Below, piece by piece: positions 23,001-31,575 of a stretch of DNA of 64,000 bases. The position numbers and the translations under genes were made by a program. Source of the DNA: Marchantia polymorpha subsp. ruderalis (taxonomy: Eukaryota; Streptophyta; Marchantiopsida; Marchantiales; Marchantiaceae); the NCBI GenBank assembly GCA_037833965.1, contig AP031353.1, forward strand, positions 10,418,501 through 10,482,500, given 5' to 3'. The notes under the pieces are model-generated. The model was not told the DNA's origin, ran no database searches, and worked only from the letters and a program-made list of their open reading frames with translations. How positions within the stretch are numbered: the stretch's first letter is position 1; the number at the start of each line of letters is the position of its first letter.

Positions 23001-23124
23001 AATCCTCTGCGCGGCGATGTCGAGAATGCTTAGCAGCCAGCAGATGGACGCGCGCAGCTCGCACTAGAGAATGGAATCGCGAATTCAAGAATGGGACGCT
23101 CTCCGCCTCCCGGTCAAAGGTCAT
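20014..23124 (-). pseudogene. LTR-encoded ORF, copy H (near intact, one nonsense codon)
   Basis: This is the least damaged copy: 1,036 sense-length codons from ATG 23124 to the normal stop at 20014, interrupted only by TAG at 22348-22350 where other copies have CAG. The N-terminal domain covers about residues 1-290, the Pro/Arg-rich PVHR region about 400-560, the acidic run about 745-760, and the coiled coil about 770-1000. The C-terminus is basic (RRRRSTGSAECSV). There is no signal peptide or membrane segment. Lying in U3 of the 5' LTR, it would be present again in the 3' LTR of a complete element, near the 3' end of the genomic RNA. Function unknown; coiled-coil and basic ends would suit RNA binding or a structural role, but that is a guess. 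Confidence 0.8.
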
Positions 23125-24337
23125 GGTCGGCTCTTGCTCGTGAAGGACGATTCAATTGATGGCCGCGCCGGCTCTACGCTAAAACGGTCTCCGCTCTCAC
23201 GCGCGGCTTCACGCTCCGCCGTCGCCGATTAAACTCTCACGCTCGAATTGGCGAATTTGAACTCCGCGAGCGTACTACGCCGCTGACATGGGTGCGCAGC
23301 GCCGAAGGCGGATTTTCCGCCTTGCGCGGTACACTCGTACGTACCGCTCCTCAGCCAATCCTCCTCTGCCTCGGCGCGTGTGTCCGCATGTCGGACAAAA
23401 GTTCAACTCCCGCCTGCGCGCAGGCGGACTCCTCGGCGGATTCACCGCCGGCGCGGAACTTCACCCGCCTGTGCACAGGCGCTCACCTATGCGTAGGCGA
23501 AGTCCGTCCGCGTCGATGCGCTGGCGCGGAAGGCGTTGACCGCGGTCAACCGACTCCGTCCAGACTGTCCGTTCCTTGCCTCTCCGTCGGTGCTCTCGCC
23601 GCCGCAACTCCGTCCGTCCAAGAGCGCATCCATCCGTCCCGTCCGTACAGTCCGTACGGTCCGTACGGATTTTACTATTCTAGCGGCTCCTTGCTCGTCT
23701 GCGGCGTTGCGCTGGCGCAGAAGGCGCCGTACAATTTCTACCTCACAAGGCGCATTTCTAGGGCCCAAGGCGGATTTTCCGCCGACGTCGAAGCGCCTGT
23801 GCACAGGCGCACGCCTGTGCGTAGGCGAACTTTGCGCCTACATCAAAAACCTATTTCGCCTGTGCGCAGGCGAACTTCCTTCGTCCGCGCATAGGACAAA
23901 ACTTCTCCGCTTGTGCACTGGCGAAGAGCTGAGTATCTTACAACCTTCATAACTCCCGGAGTCCTCATCCGTACTTGGCGTTCTTGGGCTCGTTGGAATC
24001 AGCGCGTCGAGCTCTTTTCAACGAGATCCTAACTAAGTCAAGACGTTTGGAGGTTGACCTAAATATGAAGGATTTCCCTACCGCCGCGGACACAGCGCCG
24101 AAGGCGGATTTTGCGCCTTGCGCCGTAGGGATCATACCTTCAGAGGTCGCAGGGAGGGTGGTGCCCTTCCTCAACGCTGCACCCAACTCCTAGATTCTAC
24201 GAGGTCCCTCAAGAATCTCTGCGATCTTCCGAATTCACTCCGTTTTGATGCACCGAAGGCTATTTACATTGCTGCCTTGGTACAGTTTTCCCAAAATGTT
24301 TTAATTTCCTCAAAATTACCAAAAGTGGGGTACCACA

Positions 24338-25152
24338 ACGCCTTCGGCGCTGCGCCTTCGGCGGATAACGCGCCGGGATTTGCGCCTACGCGTAGGCCGG
24401 ACGCATCCCTCGCGCAGGACTGATCGAGGGAGCAGGACCTAACGGAGGAGCGGATTGTCTGTCCGCAGGATGAAATTCGCGTGCGCGATGCACAATTACA
24501 CCCCGCGCAGACACATTCCGCGCGATCGCCTTCGGCGGTAGACGCCGGCGGCGAAGGAGTTACGATCGACGCACGACAGGCGGACGATGGGGATGTGGCA
24601 CGGCCGCATTCACCCACCGCCTTGGACATTTTAGCAGGGAGCAGCGAGGCTGTAGGAGCGCCATCGGCGGCAGAACACGCAGACCACTCGCAGCCCCACT
24701 CAGGCCAGTCGCCAACGCAATCAATAGCGACCAAAATCCTCCCTTCGGATGATGATGAAGAAGGAGGATCCACGGAATCAGTGTCGGAATCGGGATCCAC
24801 CGAGGAGGAGGAGGAAGAAATAGTTGGTGCGCCGGCGGCGGCGCTCTGTGAGCACGTAGTACCTCTGCTGAGGTACTTGGATCGCAAGATGGATAAGTAC
24901 GCGGATACTCGCCAGCCTGGGTCCTACGTCGAGTTAGTGCGCAGGCAAACTTGCACTAAAGTCCACACCAGCAAGCTGCTAGCTCGGGTGGACCGGAAAC
25001 TTAAGGAACTGCAAGAGAAGCATGAATGCTTGTGGGGTCAGTACGATCTCAATCGGAAAATGTACACCCACTACGACAAGGTGAAGGATGGGAGACTGGC
25101 AGAACTCACCAAGGAGCTGGTGAAGGCCACGGAAGCACTGATTTCTATAATC
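24338..25152 (+). pseudogene. LTR-encoded ORF fragment, subfamily I
   Basis: This is a middle-to-C-terminal piece of the LTR ORF (Pro/Ala-rich end, acidic Glu run, first part of the coiled coil), matching 43642-44456. An in-frame TGA at 24421-24423 is specific to this copy. It breaks off after the codons for EALIS, where AT-rich sequence begins. A 9-bp-stem hairpin, GCACTGATT-TCTAT-AATCAGTGC (25135-25157), lies exactly at the break. Confidence 0.7.
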
Positions 25153-26800
25153 AGTGCACTCATCTATAAAAGTGAGAGTAGAAATATTCTATATGTATTT
25201 GAATTTCAAGTTTTTTTTTATTGTTAAATAAATTTTTCTTTTAATTCCTAGTGATAAATTGGCAAAAAAATTGATTGTTGAATTTGACGGAAAGTTTTAT
25301 ATTAATTATTTGATGCAACTCTAAATTTTGAAAATCAATTCAATATCAAGACATTGAAATATAAAAAAATTAACACTAAATTCAGATAAAAATAAAAATT
25401 TGAAAAATAAATCAATTTCAAGCTTTTGAAATAGTTGATTTATATTACAAGTCATGAAAAAGAATTAAAACTTTTAAGTAAAAAACATAAACATGGAATA
25501 TTTTTAAAGCAAGAGATTTATATGTAACAATCATCCTACTCATATATTTGTTTAAAAATTTCACGACATTTTTTTTAATTGAAAATTAAAAAAAAATCAA
25601 AACTTTACTTAAATGATGCAAAATAAAACAATTTATCTGATAATTTATCTAATGATTCATCATTAGATGAATCATCAAACTAACATATCTTGAACAAATA
25701 CTATTTTGAATGCAATTTTCATTTTCACAATTAAATAAATAAAATACAATAACACATTGTCAAGGTCATTAGATTATCTGAATTTTTAATTAATTTAATT
25801 GGATTATAAAATTGAAAACTACGTAAAAAATAAATCACATAAAAAAATTTAATATATAATTTTTTATACAAAAATATATCATTTTAAACTATTTTAATAA
25901 AAAAAAATTAAATAAATACATAAATAAAATCAACAAAAATATGAACACATTCTTATATTCAATCCAATTAATGAATGGAGTATTTATATTAAACATAAAA
26001 CAAATTTATAACTAAGTATGATTATAATTTTAAAGATTAGTAAATGTAGTAATAAAATCTTATGATAATGAACAGTTTTGGATGCAAGATGTAGATTCAT
26101 AGAATTTTATTTTAAAAGCGTAGATGATATATTAATATAATTTGAAATACGTATTATTCGTAAAACTATTTGAAATTTAAAACAAAAAATGTTGATTTCG
26201 AAAAATAAAAACAGAGTTTGAGTAACGTAAAGATGATTAGAAAAATAAAAATATTTAAAATTAAATATTTTATAAATTGAATACCTATTGAAGTTTCAAA
26301 CAATAGAGTCTACCTACGAGGTTTATAAGAGTAACTGCGGAATTTACTTCACTGAATTTATGTTCACAAGCAAAAAACACTATTAAAAGAAACCTTCTAA
26401 TATCATGAAATTTGTTGCAAATATTGGTTTCTAGATTTGACAAGTTTAAATTATCTTAATCAAACCAAAATTTAATGCTGAACTCAATTGAGTGTTGAGT
26501 TTGCTAAAATTCTAAAAGAAATATATTTTATATTTTGAGTAGTTTTAGAAATAATTAGTTTAGAAGAATGTGAAGCATTTTAAGATCACTTTTTTATGCA
26601 AGTAAAATACTTCTAACATAGCACAAATATATTAGAAAATACTATCACGTAAATATTTTGTTAAATACATCTGAATTTTTTGTTATTAATAACAAACTTA
26701 ATCATTTAATCAAATTCTAGATATTTGACTATATCCATAGTATGCTTGAATATTTTGAAGTTACTTCCACAAAATTTTAATGTATTGTATTTCACAACAA
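25153..26800. other. AT-rich block without recognisable genes
   Basis: Very AT-rich sequence with many A/T runs, duplicated at 44457-46100. There is no coding frame of note. A TATAAAAG motif lies at about 25164. The block separates the broken LTR ORF from a germin-like exon. It could be an old intron of the germin pseudogene, or another degraded element; the sequence does not decide. Confidence 0.5.
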
Positions 26801-26812
26801 GTTGCCACATAA

Positions 26813-27325
26813 GACTTCGCATATTCTGGGCATGCTAAACCTGCAGATCCCAGCCTTTCTTTTCCCGGCGGAGTTGGAACCGTCGCCTTCCTCAAAGAAT
26901 GGCCCGCTCTGAACACTCAGTGATTGTCTCTCCTAAGACTTGACATCAATCCCGGCGGCATCATCAGTCTCCATACACACAACTTGGCCACCGAGATTCT
27001 GTATGTTTTGGAGGGAGAGATGTATACGGGCTTTGTCACCAACAACTTCGGCAACGACCCGAAGCCGACCATATCTAACAAGCTGTATGCAAAGGTTGTC
27101 AAGAAGGGAGAAGCCTTCATTTTTCCCAGAGTTCTGCTACACTTCCAGCTGAACAAGGGCAAGGTGCTTGCATCGAGTCTGAACGTCCTGAACAGTCAGA
27201 ATCCTGGTATTCAGCTCATGCCTTCAGCTTTGTTCGGAAGTGGCCTCGACCGTGAAATGCTGGAAAAGTCATTCTTCATGAATGCGACTCAATTTGCTGC
27301 GTTGGAAAACATTTTCGAAGAGTGA
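26813..27325 (+). pseudogene. Germin-like pseudogene, C-terminal cupin exon, copy 1
   Basis: One frame reads DFAYSGHAKPADPSLSFPGG, then a TGA at 26921-26923 after PALNTQ, then LSLLRLDINPGGIISLHTHN and the rest of a cupin domain to the TGA ending at 27325. Germin box 1 (INPGGIISLHTHNLATEILYV, with both His and the Glu) and box 2 (KGEAFIFPRVLLHFQLN) are recognisable. A splice-acceptor-like ATAAG precedes the exon, but no signal-peptide exon is found upstream. It differs clearly from the four intact germin-like genes nearby and represents another subgroup. The stop codon is shared with the duplicate at 46113, so decay preceded the duplication. Confidence 0.8.
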
Positions 27326-27673
27326 TACGTCGATATATCGAAGTGCGAGGAGAAATTTTAGACTTTACAGGCATTGAGACAATCTGAGAGCCAAGTGTAG
27401 GTATTCCTAGGGCTCAGTTAAGTAGATACTTGACTATGGTCTATTCGATGCAGTTCATCGATCAGATTGGTATCACAATCATTCAACTCATTCATTTCCA
27501 ATGGAAGAGAGTTTAGCATACTCAAGATATTTCCAGACAATATATAACGTTTCCGAACAATTATTTATAATCAATGAACTTTCAGAAGTCACCAAATGCA
27601 ACCTTCAACACCTGTGTCTGATCTGAATGTTTTCTTCTAAGATCGTCTTGCCTCAAAATATCCAAACACTAAC

Positions 27674-28321
27674 TCAGGCGAATTGAGCTCTCAATGCCTT
27701 GACTACATCACCAGATATGCCAAAAGAAATCTGGAGCACCTTATCAGAGATTGGCGTGGATGTATTGAACAGAGTATTCGGCAGACGGACCAGCCCTGCG
27801 TTGGAGCTGCTGAATCCGCCAAGTGCCGTCACGGTCTTGTACTTGTCGTTGTTGATCTGGAAATGAACGAGGCCTTTGGGAAAAGCGAAGATGTCGCCCT
27901 TGTAGAGAGTGTTGGTGAAAAGTTTGTTCGTGGTATCGACCAAACCCACGTCCAGAGTGCCTTCGATAATGAACAAAAGTTCCGTTCCACGAGGGTGAGT
28001 GTGGGGCGGGTTCACGGTGCCAGGTGGAAACTGAAGCAAAGCCATGGAAACACCGAGTCCATCGACTGCGAGAAATGGAGTCTTTGCTGGAGCAACCAGA
28101 TTAGCTGTGGTGACAGTTGCAAAAGGTGAAGCCACGTTGGGCGTGACGTTCCTCAAGGCCTCGCTGGTGAAGAACGTTCCATCGATATCGGCTGCATTGA
28201 TTCCTGCTGGGACCTGGAAATCCTTCGTGAGTTCTGGATCAGAGGCCTGCACGGACTGCAGGGTCAGAGCAACTGCAATGAAAACTAGCAGAGCGAATGA
28301 AGAGTGTAGTAAACGACCCAT
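27674..28321 (-). CDS. Germin-like protein (cupin), gene 1
   Basis: 215 residues, single exon, start ATG 28321. The N-terminal signal peptide is about residues 1-26 (hydrophobic LLVFIAVALTL, cut near QA-SD), so secretion to the cell wall is expected. Germin box 1 is at residues 101-121 with metal ligands His107, His109 and Glu114; box 2 (GDIFAFPKGLVHFQIN) supplies His153. One N-glycosylation sequon is at Asn186. Germins bind manganese and act as oxalate oxidase or superoxide dismutase; which applies here cannot be told. It has no cysteine at all, whereas seed-plant germins carry two near the N-terminus. Unlike the others it has Thr81 where gene 2 has Ala. It is divergent to gene 2 within an inverted repeat. 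Confidence 0.93.
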   Translation of the reverse strand: MGRLLHSSFALLVFIAVALTLQSVQASDPELTKDFQVPAGINAADIDGTFFTSEALRNVTPNVASPFATVTTANLVAPAKTPFLAVDGLGVSMALLQFPPGTVNPPHTHPRGTELLFIIEGTLDVGLVDTTNKLFTNTLYKGDIFAFPKGLVHFQINNDKYKTVTALGGFSSSNAGLVRLPNTLFNTSTPISDKVLQISFGISGDVVKALRAQFA

Positions 28322-28522
28322 TCTATCGGATGGTGATAAAATGCTGAAGATAATCTGTGCCTAAACCTCTGAAGATTTCGAAGAGTGTGAAACTGCTGCA
28401 GCCACTCGCTGAGCTTGAAAGCTTTTTTTCGAAATTTTGTGAAACACAGATTGGTGTTTCAGAGCTAGATTTCACTCTAGATATGAGAAAGTGGCTTGCT
28501 TCCTCAGAAATGATAGCGCGTC

Positions 28523-28528
28523 TTTATA
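28523..28528 (-). promoter_or_regulatory. TATA box of germin-like gene 1
   Basis: On the minus strand TATAAA in the context GTGCTAGTATAAAGACGCGC, about 200 bases upstream of the ATG. The identical context occurs upstream of the other three intact germin-like genes. Confidence 0.65.
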
Positions 28529-30083
28529 CTAGCACAAGACTATTCTTCTGATCCATGGTCTCGCAGTAGAATTGCATCAATCAAGACCCAAGGTGCACTG
28601 TTCATTTCACATTGCATCAAAATTATGTCCATTGGTACCTGCATCAGCATAGTGCAAGAATAGGTTGACAAGTTCGTTGCGCTGACAAGTTCTACTTGGG
28701 ACGCTCTTTCTTAATGTAAAGAATTTAAGTAAAACCAAGTCTTGAGGAGAGACCGAGACCAAGATCTCAGAGATTCCGCAATACCCTAAGGTACAGGAGT
28801 GTTTTCCTGTGGCCAGCTCAGAGTTATGGAAGATTGTTACAGCGTGACAGACATCCCTGTTCAAGTGTTAAGCGTGACAGAAATCCCCGTGCCAAGGTCA
28901 GCTTGTAATTTTAATCTATTTAGATAGACTTTTATCACGCATGTAGTGAATTGATATTACGTTAAGGGAATTATTAGAAAGAAACCAACATTGAATAATA
29001 TTTTTATCACCTTATTTTTGATAGATGACCAGATCAGTTATAGATCCAGATAATGGAATAGTATGTTATTTGTTATCGTAAGACTTCCATACGACTCTTT
29101 CTTTCAACAAAAACATGTTCCGCGCCAAGTAAACATGTATTGAAATGGGTATCGACCTCAATTTATAGTATATCTTATGTAACTTCAGCATACTTTATCT
29201 ACCAGGCCAGAAAATACGGCTTTTCCTATGATTCATTACTAATTGAGCAAGAAGTTTTAGCTCTTGGACTCTAGATGCCATAGGTTATAATGTTGTGACC
29301 TGAAACGATCATGTGACCAGTTTTCTCCAGTGAAATTTAGCTTTCATTCATTGATCTCATCGTGGATACAAGTGTTTATATCAAGGAAAAAATTGTGATT
29401 TCCACGAGACGCCTGTCCAAGAAGATAAAGCGATTTTAAGATGTCGTAGAAGTGGTTGGAGGCTGGAGCAGATGTGAAGGATCCCATTAGCTGATTCTTC
29501 TGGGTCTGATTTCCAGTACGTTGTACTCAGCTCTCAGCATTTGAAAGGTCAATCAGGACTCATGAAATATATTTTGTTTCCACTGAAGTAAAGGGCAACA
29601 ATCAGTAGGTCCATGTCTATATTTTTCCAATCGATCCAAAGCTAACGAAATATTTCCCTTCAAGAAACTATCACTTCATGAGTAATAATAGCCTATCCAA
29701 ATCGCTGTCGTCTTGCAAATATTATACTTCACCACACTAGACCAGAGATATCTATCACGCTGTAACAATCTTCCATGACTCGGAGCTGGCCAAGGGAAAT
29801 GTGTTGAAAAAAACTCCTCTACCTTAGGGTATTGCGGAATCTCTGAAATCTTGTCTCGGTCTCTCTTCAAGACTTCGTTTTATTGAAATTCTTTACAATA
29901 AGAAAGAGCGTCCCAAGTAGAACTTGTCAAGGCAACGAACTTGTCAACCTATTATTGCACTATGCTGATGCAGGTACCAATGGACATGATTTTGATGCAT
30001 TGTGAAATGAACAGTGCACCTTGGGTCTTGTTTGATGCATTTCTACTGCGAGACCATGGATTAGACGAATGGTCTTGTGCTAG

Positions 30084-30089
30084 TATAAA
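30084..30089 (+). promoter_or_regulatory. TATA box of germin-like gene 2
   Basis: TATAAA in the same GTGCTAGTATAAAGACGCGC context as gene 1, about 200 bases before the ATG. Confidence 0.65.
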
Positions 30090-30290
30090 GACGCGCTATC
30101 ATTTCCGAGGAAGCAAGCCACTTTCTCATATCTAGAGTGATGATCTAGTCCTGAAACACAAATCTGTGTTTCACAAAATTCAAAAAAAAGCTTTCAATCT
30201 CAGCAAGAGGCTGCAGCATTTTCATACTCTTCGAAATCTTCAGAGGTTTAGTCACAGATTATCTTCAGCAGTTTATCACCCTCCGATAGA

Positions 30291-30938
30291 ATGGGTCGTT
30301 TACTACACTCTTCATTCGCTCTGCTAGTTTTCATTGCAGTTGCTCTGACCCTGCAGTCCGTGCAGGCCTCTGATCCAGAACTCACGAAGGATTTCCAGGT
30401 CCCAGCAGGAATCAATGCAGCCGATATCGATGGAACGTTCTTCACCAGCGAGGCCTTGAGGAACGTCATGCCCAACGTGGCTTCACCTTTTGCAACTGTC
30501 ACCACAGCTAATCTGGTTGCACCAGCAAAGGCTCCATTTCTCGCAGTCGATGGACTCGGTGTTTCCATGGCTTTGCTTCAGTTTCCTCCTGGCACCGTGA
30601 ACCCGCCCCACACTCACCCTCGTGGAACGGAACTTTTGTTCATTATCGAAGGCACTCTGGACGTGGGTTTGGTCGATACCACGAACAAACTTTTCACCAA
30701 CACTCTCTACAAGGGCGACATCTTCGCTTTTCCCAAAGGCCTCGTTCATTTCCAGATCAACAACGACAAGTACAAGACCGTGACGGCACTTGGCGGATTC
30801 AGCAGCTCCAACGCAGGGCTGGTCCGTCTGCCGAATACTCTGTTCAATACATCCACGCCAATCTCTGATAAGGTGCTCCAGATTTCTTTTGGCATATCTG
30901 GTGATGTAGTCAAGGCATTGAGAGCTCAATTCGCTTGA
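30291..30938 (+). CDS. Germin-like protein (cupin), gene 2
   Basis: 215 residues, intronless, starting at ATG 30291 and nearly identical to gene 1 (for example Met60 for Thr60, Ala81 for Thr81). Signal peptide, both germin boxes with the His/His/Glu/His metal set, and the Asn186 sequon are intact. Cysteine is lacking as in its siblings. It points away from gene 1, with about 1.97 kb between the start codons. The matching promoter suggests similar expression. The inverted-repeat arrangement implies gene conversion can keep the pair alike (inference). Confidence 0.93.
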   Translation: MGRLLHSSFALLVFIAVALTLQSVQASDPELTKDFQVPAGINAADIDGTFFTSEALRNVMPNVASPFATVTTANLVAPAKAPFLAVDGLGVSMALLQFPPGTVNPPHTHPRGTELLFIIEGTLDVGLVDTTNKLFTNTLYKGDIFAFPKGLVHFQINNDKYKTVTALGGFSSSNAGLVRLPNTLFNTSTPISDKVLQISFGISGDVVKALRAQFA

Positions 30939-31575
30939 GTTAGTGTTTGGATATTTTGAGGCAAGACGATCTTAGAAGAAAACATTCAGATTAGAGACAG
31001 GTGTTGAAGGTTGCATTGGTGACTTCTGAAATTTCATGAAATTCAAACAAGTAATTTCAGATTCCTATACGGTCTGGAAATATCTTGGGTATGATCAGAT
31101 CTCTTCCGTTGCTCTACGTACCACGTTTACCAGTTTCTACACAACAAGCGTAGTGAAAAAGCTGAAGAGCCTACATCTTGGATGAATTATAGAGTTAGGC
31201 GTGTCGCTGTCATATTTACCTAAATTTGAACTTTTTATTTCTCAGTGGACACGCGCATTCATATGGAGGATTTCATTTATAAAAGTGTCTGCAATCAAAA
31301 CACCTGGACTGAATACTTGAATGAGGAACTTGTACTATAAGCAATGCTCTGTGAAGAAATAGTGTAGTAACTCATTCTGAATAGTTCCTAATGTCTCTTC
31401 AGATTTGAGATTTCTTGCTGTTTAAGATTAAAGTTTCTTATATTATAATTTATGACTTTGATAGATCATACATATATATATTTTTGGAAGTAGCAACATG
31501 CCTTTTGCGCTTAAGTAAGTCGTATTACATTGTTTTCAAAGCAATCAAGAATTTCTCAGCGAGTTAAACAAGCAA

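Larger units (their letters stand above)
19004..24337 (-). mobile_element. Giant LTR copy H, complete 5' LTR of the gag element
   Basis: This is a full-length LTR of 5,334 bases on the minus strand. It starts TGTGGTACC at 24337 and ends TTATTACA at 19004, followed by the primer-binding site and gag. It has the same parts as copy F: palindrome-rich non-coding 5' part (24337 to 23125), ORF (23124-20014), TATA box (19977-19969) and a (CA)n tract at about 19200-19220 on the plus strand. Its outer end joins base 24338, which corresponds to uninterrupted sequence at 43641/43642 in the second segmental duplicate. The adjoining pentamer on the plus strand is ACGCC. Confidence 0.88.
27579..28852. repeat. 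Left arm of germin inverted repeat, copy 1
   Basis: It pairs in reverse complement with about 29756-31029, around a spacer of about 900 bases. Each arm holds a whole germin-like gene with its promoter and 3' flank. Homology runs from the 3' flank (TTTCAGAAGTCACC) to the far upstream region (GTTACAGCGTGA). Confidence 0.8.
29756..31029. repeat. Right arm of germin inverted repeat, copy 1
   Basis: Reverse complement of 27579-28852 with scattered differences. Coding parts are nearly identical, while the upstream parts carry more small indels. Confidence 0.8.
24338..31575. repeat. Segmental duplication, copy 1
   Basis: About 7.24 kb that is nearly identical, in the same orientation and gene order, to 43642-50932. 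It contains an LTR fragment, an AT-rich block, a germin-like pseudogene, and a divergent pair of germin-like genes. Similarity ends at about 31575/50932, where the sequences diverge after GAGTTAAA. The left limit coincides exactly with the outer end of LTR copy H. Confidence 0.9.

Noticed and set aside
27683..28129. 148-codon frame antisense to the germin-like genes (also 30483-30929, 46977-47423, 49807-50253)
   Set aside because: Exact shadow of a conserved cupin coding sequence in each copy. No domain of its own.
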